Translations under genes and position numbers: made by a program
NCBI GenBank assembly: GCA_030019215.1
Contig: JASEEZ010000020.1
Location: forward strand, 1-36,194
Reading direction: 5' to 3'
Length of the DNA: 36,194 nt
Source of the DNA: Actinomycetota bacterium
GTDB taxonomy: Bacteria > Actinomycetota > Aquicultoria > Subteraquimicrobiales > UBA9087
Shown: positions 17,824-25,223 of the stretch, piece by piece
How the letters are laid out: each line of letters starts with the position of its first letter
Numbering within the stretch: position 1 is the first letter of the stretch
The notes under the pieces: generated by a model
The model's database searches: none
Told to the model about the DNA's origin: nothing
The model's input: only the letters and a program-made list of their open reading frames with translations

Positions 17824-18702
17824 TTGCGCAACTCTAGTGGTGTTTTGTTTCTTATCATCGCTTCCTTTGCGGGGATAACCTTTCTCATAGTTGTCACCCA
17901 AGGGGCGACGCTCTATTGGTATTTCTACTTGATACCCGTTCTTCTGGCCGCTCTTGCCTACGATGCTTGGGGAGGGGCTTTGGTCGCCTTGGGCGCCGGG
18001 TTGTTTTGCGCATCCTACATCTACAGGAGTTTCCTCTGGGAATTAGAGGGGCCTTCGCCTTTGGCGGGGAAGGGTTTGACCGCGTTGATGGAAATTGCTT
18101 TCGGCACGGTTCTGATGCTAGCAATAGGGGCGGTGGTTGGTTTGATCTCTGGGAGGCAGAAAGGAGAGCGGAGGAGGTTGGAAAAGTTTTCCATGGTCGA
18201 CAGAGTGACAGGTCTTCATAACTACGCTTATTTTGTGGACAGATTGGAGGAGGAGAGGAAGAGGGCGGACAGGTTCGGGAGCAAGCTTTCTCTGATAATG
18301 ATGGATATCGATTTTTTCAAGTCGTTCAATGATCGATTTGGTCACGCCAAGGGCAACCTTCTCCTCAAGAAGGTGGCGGAGGTACTCCGGAAGAATGTCA
18401 GGGCGATCGATGTGGTTGCCAGGTATGGTGGAGAGGAGTTTGCCCTGCTTTTGCCGAATACAGGCACCCGAGCAGCTCAAGAGGTAGCCGAGAGGGCGAG
18501 AAGGGACATCGAGACCACCGAGTTCGAAGGCGATGAAAAGGAGCCTAAGGTCAAGAGGACTATCAGTGCGGGTGTTGCCACTTATCCCGATGACACGAAG
18601 GATGAGGTGGAGCTGATTGACGGGGCGGATAGAGCCCTTTATTTTGCCAAGGAAGGTGGCAGGAATAGAGTTTGTGTCTATGGGCCAGAGATGAAAGAGT
18701 AG
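17824..18702 (+). CDS. Membrane-bound diguanylate cyclase (GGDEF domain)
   Basis: 292 residues. The N-terminal half has about four hydrophobic segments (roughly 7-25, 32-46, 50-66, 88-110), of a MASE-like or unnamed sensor type. A GGDEF domain follows (about 122-285), with DRVTGLHNYAYF at its start, MDIDFFKSFND, and the active-site signature GGEEF at 202-206. An inhibitory I-site RxxD is present (Arg193-Asp196, five residues before GGEEF), so product inhibition is expected. It should make cyclic di-GMP from two GTP. Start is TTG with GGGGAG 5 bases upstream. No PilZ, EAL or c-di-GMP riboswitch was recognised nearby. Confidence 0.92.
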   Translation: MRNSSGVLFLIIASFAGITFLIVVTQGATLYWYFYLIPVLLAALAYDAWGGALVALGAGLFCASYIYRSFLWELEGPSPLAGKGLTALMEIAFGTVLMLAIGAVVGLISGRQKGERRRLEKFSMVDRVTGLHNYAYFVDRLEEERKRADRFGSKLSLIMMDIDFFKSFNDRFGHAKGNLLLKKVAEVLRKNVRAIDVVARYGGEEFALLLPNTGTRAAQEVAERARRDIETTEFEGDEKEPKVKRTISAGVATYPDDTKDEVELIDGADRALYFAKEGGRNRVCVYGPEMKE

Positions 18703-18730
18703 AAAGAAGGTTGTTTTGGGCACGATTGCA

Positions 18731-18757
18731 CCCCCCGGCTCGCCGGGGGTTTGTTTT
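18731..18757 (+). terminator. Rho-independent terminator after the GGDEF gene
   Basis: CCCCGGC and GCCGGGG arms with a TC loop, followed by TTTGTTTT. It separates the diguanylate cyclase from the ROK kinase. Confidence 0.8.
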
Positions 18758-18775
18758 AAATATTGGCGGGATTGA

Positions 18776-19738
18776 ATGAGAAAACATCTGATTGGAGTGG
18801 ACATCGGGGGAACGAAGATTATGGGGGGTGTGGTTGATGATGGTGGGAATCTTCTCACATCATTAGGGAAGCCCACCCCCACAACCAATGCTCGGGTTCT
18901 CGTCGAAGTCGTTAAGGAGGTGATTGGCGAGCTCCTGACCCGAAACCCTGATGTCTTGGGTATCGGTTTGGGTGTGGCCGGTCTGGTCGATTGGGAAGAG
19001 GGGATGGTGATTTTCTCCCCCAACCTTCCCTTAAAGGAAGTCCCTTTGAGAGAAGAGGTTCGCAGCCGCTTTGGTTTGCCCACCTTTGTGGACAACGATG
19101 CTAACGTGGCCGCTCTGGGCGAATGGTGTTATGGTGCTGGTGGTGGAGCATCCAATTTAGTCTTCATCATCTTGGGAACGGGAATCGGAGGAGGTATTAT
19201 AATCGATGGCAAGGTTTATCGGGGGACGCGAGGGTATGCTGGAGAGATAGGCCATATGGTCGTTGATCCCCAGGGCCCGCTTTGTGGCTGCGGGAATTAC
19301 GGTTGTCTGGAGGCGCTCGCTTCTGGCCAGGCGATTGCTGCCAGAGCCAAGGAGGCCATAGCGGGCGGACGCGCCTCCTCGATCCTGGAGTTGGCCGGTG
19401 GTAAGGTTGAGGACATCACGGCTAAGACGGTAACCACCGCCGCTGGCAAAGAGGATGTTTTGGGAAGGGAGATACTTTCGGAGGCGGGGAGGATGCTGGG
19501 CATAGGCCTGGCCAACCTTGCAAATGTCTTTGATCCGGAGATCATCGTCGTCGGTGGTGGTCTGGCTGAAGCGGGCGAGCTCATCCTGAGCCCAGCGAGG
19601 GAGGAGTTGGAGAAAAGAGTGATGAATCTCGATTCGAGAGGGGTCGAGATCGTCCAAGCCAAACTCGGGACCGAGGCCGGGGTAATCGGTGCAGCAACCA
19701 TGGCCTTGGAGGAGATGGGCGGAGCAGCTGGTTGCTAG
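18776..19738 (+). CDS. ROK-family sugar kinase (probable glucokinase)
   Basis: Phosphorylates a hexose, most likely glucose, with ATP. The 320-residue product has the phosphate-binding DIGGTK (9-14), catalytic NDANVAALGE, and GTGIGGGIIIDGKVYRG. The ROK zinc site consists of His160 with Cys170, Cys172 and Cys177 in CGCGNYGC. There is no DNA-binding HTH, so it is a kinase rather than a ROK repressor. ATG 18776 is preceded by GGCGGGA. It follows a terminator and stands alone; the substrate cannot be fixed from sequence. Confidence 0.9.
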   Translation: MRKHLIGVDIGGTKIMGGVVDDGGNLLTSLGKPTPTTNARVLVEVVKEVIGELLTRNPDVLGIGLGVAGLVDWEEGMVIFSPNLPLKEVPLREEVRSRFGLPTFVDNDANVAALGEWCYGAGGGASNLVFIILGTGIGGGIIIDGKVYRGTRGYAGEIGHMVVDPQGPLCGCGNYGCLEALASGQAIAARAKEAIAGGRASSILELAGGKVEDITAKTVTTAAGKEDVLGREILSEAGRMLGIGLANLANVFDPEIIVVGGGLAEAGELILSPAREELEKRVMNLDSRGVEIVQAKLGTEAGVIGAATMALEEMGGAAGC

Positions 19739-20204
19739 GGGGGGAGCAGACGAGGGACAAAAGGTGAAGGACGAAGGACGAAGGACGAAGGGCGAGGCAC
19801 CAGTTGCCAGCTTCCAGCTACCAGGGTGGATAGAAAGTCGGGAGTGGGGAGTCTGTTAGTCGGGAGTCAGGGGTCAAAGGCTGAAGACTGAAGTAGTTTT
19901 AGGATTCGAGGATTCGGGGAGCCAAGGGGTCAAGTGAAATGCTAAGAGACTATAACTTATTAAATCTTTAGAAAACAGACGCTTGAATCCTTGAACCCTC
20001 GAGACCTTGAACCCTCGAGACCTTGAACCCCTTATTGCTAGCTCTTTTGGAAAAGAACCAAATAGACAACTTAACGAGTAACGAGTTTTGAATAACGAAT
20101 GGCGACACCCGTCATCCGACTTCCGACATCCTTCGACTTCGCTCAGGATAAATCCGACATCGGACAAGGAACCAGGACCCTGAACCCTGAATGAGGGAGA
20201 GAAA
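19739..20204. repeat. 466-bp repeat-filled intergenic region
   Basis: No gene. Left to right: GGACGAAGGACGAAGG words; CAGCTACCAGGGTGGATAG and GTCGGGAGTGGGGAG words, shared with 24950-25030; a long imperfect foldback (about 19901-20052), homologous to 1606-1712, with tandem CCTCGAGACCTTGAACC units; AATAACGAAT words; and an inverted copy of the TTATCCTGAGCG repeat at 20128-20153. GAGGGAGAGAAA precedes the next gene. Confidence 0.6.
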
Positions 20205-21323
20205 ATGGCAGCTGATGTATATTTTGTGAACATGAGGGCACTTGAAAAGAGGAGCCTACTTGAGAAGGTTGACGATCTCTTCGAAAGAGCCGGTTTCCCG
20301 ACTTTGATAGGAAAGGGAGACCTTGTGGCGGTCAAGGTTCACTTCGGGGAGCGCGGCAATACCGCCTACCTTCGCCCCATCTTCGTGCGTCGGGTGGTGG
20401 ATAAGATCAAGACCTGTGGCGGGAAGCCCTTTCTTCTGGACACGAACACCCTTTACACCGGTTCTCGTTGGAACGCCGTTGACCATCTTCAGACCGCCAT
20501 CGAGAACGGATTCACCTACGAGGTTGTTGGCGCTCCGCTGGTCATTGCCGATGGTTTAACCGGGAAGGATTACATTTCCGTTTCCATAGATGGCAAGCAT
20601 TTCAAGGAGGTCAAGATAGGCAGCGCCGCTTGCCATGCCGATTGCCTTATTGCCCTCTCCCATTTCAAAGGACATGAGATGACCGGCTTCGGCGGGACGC
20701 TCAAGAACTTGGGAATGGGTTTGGGTTGTCGAAGCGCCAAGCAGATGATGCATTCAGATGTCCTTCCTGTTGTGGATGAGAAGGTGTGCGTTGGTTGTGG
20801 GAAGTGCCTTAAGTGGTGCCCCGCCGGCGCTATCTCTCTCCTTGGAGGATCGGGCAAAGCGAAAAAGGCGAGAATAGATTCGGAGAAGTGTTGGGGTTGT
20901 GGTGAGTGCACCGTGACCTGTCCCCATTCGGCCATCGCCATAAGTTGGAAGGCCGAGCCCGAAAATCTTCAGGAAAAGATCGTGGAGCACGTTCTCGGGG
21001 TTCTGAAGGAGAAGCGGGGCAAGGCCGGTTTCATGAACTTTCTCATGGACATCTCCCCGGACTGCGACTGTTGGGAATGGAGCGATGCCCCCATCGTGGC
21101 CGACGTGGGCATCCTGGCTTCCCTGGATCCTGTAGCCATCGATCAGGCTGGGGTCGATCTCATCAATAGAGCGCAGGGAATTAAGGGGACGAAGTTGGGC
21201 GAGCCCGGGAGCGGGGATAAGTTTCGCTCTCTCTATCCGGCTGTCGATTGGAGCATCCAGTTCAGATATGGGGAGGAAATTGGGCTGGGGACCAGAAAAT
21301 ACAATCTGATCGAAATAGGATGA
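20205..21323 (+). CDS. DUF362 protein with two 4Fe-4S ferredoxin motifs
   Basis: 372 residues. A DUF362 core (VAVKVHFGERGNTAYLRP, HFKGHEMTGFGGTLKNLGMG) is split by an inserted two-cluster ferredoxin module at about 194-243: CVGCGKCLKWCP and CWGCGECTVTCP. The C-terminal part (ADVGILASLDPVAIDQAGVDLIN) returns to the DUF362 fold. A cytosolic redox role is likely, but the partner and reaction are unknown. ATG 20205 follows GAGGGAGAG. A small 2[4Fe-4S] ferredoxin gene lies 490 bp downstream on the same strand, separated by a foldback element. Confidence 0.9.
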   Translation: MAADVYFVNMRALEKRSLLEKVDDLFERAGFPTLIGKGDLVAVKVHFGERGNTAYLRPIFVRRVVDKIKTCGGKPFLLDTNTLYTGSRWNAVDHLQTAIENGFTYEVVGAPLVIADGLTGKDYISVSIDGKHFKEVKIGSAACHADCLIALSHFKGHEMTGFGGTLKNLGMGLGCRSAKQMMHSDVLPVVDEKVCVGCGKCLKWCPAGAISLLGGSGKAKKARIDSEKCWGCGECTVTCPHSAIAISWKAEPENLQEKIVEHVLGVLKEKRGKAGFMNFLMDISPDCDCWEWSDAPIVADVGILASLDPVAIDQAGVDLINRAQGIKGTKLGEPGSGDKFRSLYPAVDWSIQFRYGEEIGLGTRKYNLIEIG

Positions 21324-21481
21324 GGGGCAATCAAATTATTATATGAAGCGTCTTAAATATTTGCGTATAATATTTCATTCATCATTAACTAACAAATTCT
21401 AAATCCAAAATCCTAAATTCTAAACAAATCCCAAATCCAAATTACCTAAATATAATACTCCCCAAAATTTAGACAAAGGGT
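21324..21481. other. AT-rich intergenic stretch
   Basis: Contains AAATTCTAAATCCAAAATCC-type words repeated several times (about 21395-21450). GTATAAT at about 21364 resembles a -10 box but no matching -35 is visible. No gene is seen. Confidence 0.4.
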
Positions 21482-21711
21482 TAAGGTGTATGTTAGCCTG
21501 CCATAACCGGCAAGGGGAGGGTAAAGTGCGGAGAAAACCGTGTCGGAACCCTGCCAGAAGAAAGCCTTAAAAAATCGGTAGTCTGCGGCGGGGCGAGACC
21601 TGGGCGGCGGCCAGAGTAAAATTTCGTTAAACTAAAACGGGGCCGACCGCGTGTTTTCGGAGTACTTCACCCGACCATGGTGTTAACCTATCTTGTTAAC
21701 AATACACCTTA
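21482..21711 (-). repeat. Foldback element copy B (230 bp)
   Basis: Bounded by a perfect 10-bp terminal inverted repeat TAAGGTGTAT ... ATACACCTTA. Inside, AAGTGCGGAGAAAACCGTGTC and GACCGCGTGTTTTCGGAGTAC are imperfect complements, so the whole element folds back. It matches 6151-6373 in the opposite orientation, with a conserved GC-rich centre (GCGGCGGGGCGAGACC against GCGGCGGGACAAGACC). No protein is encoded. Mobile element or structured RNA. Confidence 0.75.
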
Positions 21712-21811
21712 GTGCTTAGAATTTATTCATCTATCTGTATTTACAACCCTATTCCTATCCATGCACAATTATTTTTGTCGTTTCATATAGAAATGAGAGG
21801 GGGGTGCGAGG

Positions 21812-21982
21812 TTGGCCTACAGAATAACTGGTGATTGCCTCTGCTGCGGTGTCTGTGCCGATGAGTGCCCATCCAGCGCCATCGGCGAGGGCGAGGACAA
21901 ATACGCGATCGATCAGGAGAAGTGCGTGGAGTGCGGGACTTGTGCTGAGAACTGTCCCGCCGAAGCCATCGTCGAGGAGTAA
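21812..21982 (+). CDS. 2[4Fe-4S] ferredoxin, 56 residues
   Basis: A short gene with two classical clostridial-type cluster motifs: CLCCGVCADECP (residues 9-20) and CVECGTCAENCP (38-49), each CxxCxxCxxxCP, separated by a short linker. This is a complete bacterial ferredoxin of usual length, a low-potential cytosolic electron carrier. The start is TTG with a G-rich stretch (GAGGGGGGTG) upstream; there is no in-frame ATG or GTG nearby. It lies 100 bp after the foldback element and 36 bp before rsmI, so it may be co-transcribed with rsmI or with the DUF362 gene. Confidence 0.92.
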   Translation: MAYRITGDCLCCGVCADECPSSAIGEGEDKYAIDQEKCVECGTCAENCPAEAIVEE

Positions 21983-22018
21983 GCAAGAGGTTGGGCACCG
22001 CGATTTGGGGATCGGTCG

Positions 22019-22909
22019 ATGGCGTTTTGGGCCTTGAAGGGCTATCATATTTCTATGAGCGAAGGGAAGCTTTTTGTCTGCGCTACCCCCATCGGAAATC
22101 TTAAAGATATCACCCTTCGGGTTTTGGAGACCCTGAAGGAAGTCGACCTAATCGCGGCCGAAGATACTAGGCGGACCCGCAAACTCCTTACCCGCTATGG
22201 GATTAAAACCCCGCTCACCAGCTACCATGAGCACAACGAGGTCACCAGGGGCAAAGAACTCCTCCGAAAGCTTAAAGAGGGACAAGACATTGCCTTGGTC
22301 TCCGATGCCGGGATGCCGGGTCTGGCTGACCCCGGACATAGGCTAATCAAAACTTGCCTCGAAGTCGGAATCGGGGTGGAGGTTCTTCCCGGTCCTTCCG
22401 CCTTCCTCACTGCCCTGGTCGTCTCGGGCCTTCCCACCGATAGCTTTATCTATCGGGGTTTTCTTCCCAGGAAGAGAGGCGAGCGCGTGAGAGCCCTCAA
22501 AGAACTTAGCAATGAGAAAAGAACCCTGGTCTTCTACGAATCACCTCATCGGATCGAGGGTCTTCTGGTGGATGCACTCGAGATTCTGGGAGACAGAAGG
22601 ATGGTTTTAGCCAGGGAGTTGACCAAGAAATTCGAGGAGATCATCAGGGGAAGCATCTCTCAAGTGCTGGAGCGGCTTCGAGAGGGAAAGCTGAAAGGCG
22701 AGATGGTTGTGGTTATGGAGGGGGTCGTCGGAAAGGAAAAGAGCCTGGTGGATATTGGTTCCCTCGGCTCGCGAGTAATGTGGTTGATGAGAGAGGGTTT
22801 TACCAGAAGGGAAGCCGTTAGGAAGATTGCTGAGGAAGAGGGAGTTTCTCCAAGGATGCTCTACGAGGCAGTGAAAAGGGTTAAGATATCACGAGAGAAG
22901 GGTGACTAG
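22019..22909 (+). CDS. rsmI: 16S rRNA (cytidine1402-2'-O)-methyltransferase
   Basis: Uses SAM to methylate the ribose of C1402 in 16S rRNA. The tetrapyrrole-methylase-like fold is marked by VCATPIGNLKDITLR, AAEDTRRTRKLL, LVSDAGMPGLADPG and LPGPSAFLTAL. From ATG 22019 (TGGGGA 7 bases upstream) the protein has 296 residues; ATG 22055 (284 residues) starts closer to the conserved core but lacks a well-placed ribosome binding site. It converges on abrB: the CTAG at 22906-22909 holds the stop codons of both genes. The same rsmI/abrB convergence occurs in Bacillus subtilis. Confidence 0.95.
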   Translation: MAFWALKGYHISMSEGKLFVCATPIGNLKDITLRVLETLKEVDLIAAEDTRRTRKLLTRYGIKTPLTSYHEHNEVTRGKELLRKLKEGQDIALVSDAGMPGLADPGHRLIKTCLEVGIGVEVLPGPSAFLTALVVSGLPTDSFIYRGFLPRKRGERVRALKELSNEKRTLVFYESPHRIEGLLVDALEILGDRRMVLARELTKKFEEIIRGSISQVLERLREGKLKGEMVVVMEGVVGKEKSLVDIGSLGSRVMWLMREGFTRREAVRKIAEEEGVSPRMLYEAVKRVKISREKGD

Positions 22910-23157
22910 CGGAGGCACTCGGAGCTCATTTTTCCCTTACAGTCCCGGCAGACATTTTTGCCCATGTAGATTTCGATGTTTTTGGTATTTTCACAGAAGA
23001 TGCAGGCGGTCTCGTATTTGGTGAGAATGATCCTATCCTTGTCCACGTAGATTTCGAGGGGGTCCTTGACCTGGATGCCCAGAGTGCGACGAAGTTCCAT
23101 GGGGATGGTGATCCTCCCCAACTCGTCTATCCTGCGAACTATCCCTGTCGATTTCAT
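22906..23157 (-). CDS. abrB: AbrB-family transition-state regulator
   Basis: 83-residue DNA-binding protein. Residues 1-50 form a swapped-hairpin AbrB domain very close to Bacillus AbrB (STGIVRRIDELGRITIPMEL, then RRTLGI and LEIYVD). The C-terminal part has two CxxC pairs (Cys52/Cys55 and Cys70/Cys73), a likely zinc knuckle as in clostridial AbrB proteins, instead of the Bacillus C-domain. I chose the ATG at 23157 because GGAGG lies just upstream on the minus strand; an upstream ATG would add nine unconserved residues. It is transcribed towards rsmI and away from metG. Confidence 0.94.
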   Translation of the reverse strand: MKSTGIVRRIDELGRITIPMELRRTLGIQVKDPLEIYVDKDRIILTKYETACIFCENTKNIEIYMGKNVCRDCKGKMSSECLR

Positions 23158-23184
23158 CTTTGACCTCCTCCACGACCTTGACAA

Positions 23185-23391
23185 TGGTCAACTCCAATTA
23201 TATGGTTGTGGAAAAATGCAGTCAAGCAGTTGGCAGATGGCCGATAGCGGATGGCAGATGGCAGATAGCAGATAGCAGTTAGTGAAGAATGGAGAATGAA
23301 AAATGTCTTTAAATCCTTAAATCATTCTTAATTCTTCATTTTTAATTCTTAATTTTGATGGATGGTAGCTAATGGCTGGCAACGAGAAAAT
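23185..23391. repeat. Repeat-filled abrB-metG divergent gap
   Basis: GATGGCAGATAGCAGATAGC words at about 23225-23280 are followed by an AT-rich self-complementary repeat (23281-23356) that is the reverse complement of 9496-9580. It must also carry the abrB promoter and the metG leader, which I could not place. Confidence 0.55.
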
Positions 23392-24930
23392 ATGAGTAGA
23401 GAGAAGTTTTATGTGACAACTCCTATATATTATGTGAATGATGTGCCACACATCGGGCATTCCTATACGACGATCGCCGCTGATGTCTTGACTCGCTATC
23501 ATAGGCTCGCTGGACGCGATGCGTTCTTTTTAACCGGCACGGACGAACATGGCATCAAGGTTCAACAGGCCGCCGAGGGGGCGAGCAAACCGCCGCAGGT
23601 CTTCTGTGACGGAATAGTTGGTCAGTTCAAGAAGGCCTGGCAGGCCTTGAACATAAAATACGATAACTTCATCCGCACGACCGATGTCCATCATGAAGAA
23701 GCAGTGAAGAAGGTTTTACAAGATTTGCACGATGGTGGCTTCATCCATAAGGGAAAGTACGAGGCACTTTACTGTATCGGCTGCGAGCAGTTTAAGACCA
23801 AAAGCGATCTGGTGGATGGGAAGTGTCCCGACCACAAAATGGAACCGGAGGTGCGCTCGGAGGAGTGCTATTTGTTCAAACTCTCCACATTCCAAGAGCG
23901 CCTTTTAAAATCGATAAAGAAGGACGAGCTTAAGATCAGACCCCTAGAGCGCAAGAACGAGATGGTCTCCTTTCTCGAGAGAGAAGAACTTCAAGATGTG
24001 TCCATCTCCCGATCCAAAGAGAAAGTTTCATGGGGCATTCCTCTCCCCTTTGATCCCTCGCACACGACCTACGTTTGGGTGGATGCTTTCTTGAACTACC
24101 TCACTGGGCTTGGTTGGCCGGCGGACAGAAGAAATTTCGAGGGATTTTGGCCACCCGATGTACAGCTCATGGCCAAGGATATCCTGAGGGTTCACGCCAC
24201 TATTTGGCCGTCTCTGCTCATGGCCCTGGGAGTTGAGCTACCCCGGGAATATTTCATTCACGGTTATTTCACGGTGAACGGGGAGAAGATGAGCAAATCT
24301 TTAGGTAATGTCATCGATCCCATCCAGCTCTCCAGGCAATATGGAGCCGATGCCATTCGCTATTTTATTCTCTCCGAGTTTCCCTTCGGCCAGGATGGCG
24401 ATTTTTCAATAAAGAGGTTAGAGGAGTGTTACAACTCCGATCTGGCCAACGATCTGGGCAATCTCTTGCACCGAACCATCCCGATGATGGAAAAATATTA
24501 TGGAGGGAAGACTCCTGAACCGGGCGAGCTCACCACCCTCGAAACCGAGCTGAGAGAGAAGGCGAGTGGGGTTGTTCGAAGGCTGGATCGCTTGATGGGT
24601 CAGCTAAAACTCAGGGAGAGTCTGGCTGAGATATGGACGGTTGTAAACATGGCGAATAAGTACATCGATACCGCCGCACCCTGGGCTTTGGCCAGAGAGG
24701 GAAAGACCGAGCGTCTGGCTACCGTGATGTATACCCTGCTCGATTGCATAAGGATCATCACCATTCTCACCTTTCCTTTTATGCCGGAGACGGCGGAGAA
24801 GATCTGGTCTCAGCTGGGGATACGGGAGAGTTTGAGCGATCAAACGATCTCCGATGCGACCGCCTGGGGACGAATCCAGCCGGGCACGGTTGTAACCAAG
24901 GAAAAGCCGCTGTTTCCGAGAATTGAATAG
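23392..24930 (+). CDS. metG: Methionyl-tRNA synthetase
   Basis: Charges tRNA-Met. Class I features: the HIGH-type motif HIGH in VPHIGHSYT near residue 20, and KMSKS in GEKMSKSLGN near residue 300. A zinc-knuckle insertion has CIGC and CPDH ligand groups (about 127-148). The 512-residue length lacks the C-terminal Trbp111-like dimerisation domain, so it is a short form. ATG 23392 was chosen because homology (REKFYVTTPIYYVND) begins there; the frame is open to 23362 through repeat words. The ribosome binding site is weak. In Bacillus subtilis the next gene is tatD (yabD), here disrupted by a transposable element. Confidence 0.96.
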   Translation: MSREKFYVTTPIYYVNDVPHIGHSYTTIAADVLTRYHRLAGRDAFFLTGTDEHGIKVQQAAEGASKPPQVFCDGIVGQFKKAWQALNIKYDNFIRTTDVHHEEAVKKVLQDLHDGGFIHKGKYEALYCIGCEQFKTKSDLVDGKCPDHKMEPEVRSEECYLFKLSTFQERLLKSIKKDELKIRPLERKNEMVSFLEREELQDVSISRSKEKVSWGIPLPFDPSHTTYVWVDAFLNYLTGLGWPADRRNFEGFWPPDVQLMAKDILRVHATIWPSLLMALGVELPREYFIHGYFTVNGEKMSKSLGNVIDPIQLSRQYGADAIRYFILSEFPFGQDGDFSIKRLEECYNSDLANDLGNLLHRTIPMMEKYYGGKTPEPGELTTLETELREKASGVVRRLDRLMGQLKLRESLAEIWTVVNMANKYIDTAAPWALAREGKTERLATVMYTLLDCIRIITILTFPFMPETAEKIWSQLGIRESLSDQTISDATAWGRIQPGTVVTKEKPLFPRIE

Positions 24931-25100
24931 TTCACAGTTGCCAGTCGACAGCTACCAGCTACCAGGGTGGATAGAAAGTCGGGAGTGAGGAGTTGGGAGT
25001 CGGGAGTGAGGAGTTGGGAGTCGGGAGTGTAGAAAGGGTTCGGAGACCAGGGGTCAGCAACGAAGGGCGAGGGACGAAGAATAGCTAAGCTAGAGCTAGG
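24931..25100. repeat. Degenerate repeats between metG and the insertion element
   Basis: CAGCTACCAGGGTGGATAG, then three GTCGGGAGTGAGGAGTTGG-type units in tandem, then GACGAAG and TAGCTAAGCTAGAGCTAGG words. No trace of the 5' end of tatD (a MLIDSHAHLD-like start) is seen. Confidence 0.55.
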
Positions 25101-25223
25101 AGCTAGGGGACGCTGTTTCAATCCTTGACTAAGCACGATTGCTCTTATATATTTCGTTTAGCTAGCTAGGGGACGCTGTTTCAATCCTTGACTAAGCACG
25201 ATTGCTCTTATATATTTCGTTTA
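25101..25223 (+). repeat. Two 60-bp direct repeats forming the element's left end
   Basis: 25101-25160 and 25164-25223 are identical, separated by GCT. The second copy is the leader of the transposase gene and ends on the first base of its ATG; the first is a promoterless-looking duplicate. Confidence 0.9.

Noticed and set aside
24957-25223. CRISPR array (tandem repeats near 24980-25030 and the 60-bp repeats)
   Set aside because: The repeats have no regular spacers, are of word type or a simple duplication, and no cas genes are nearby.
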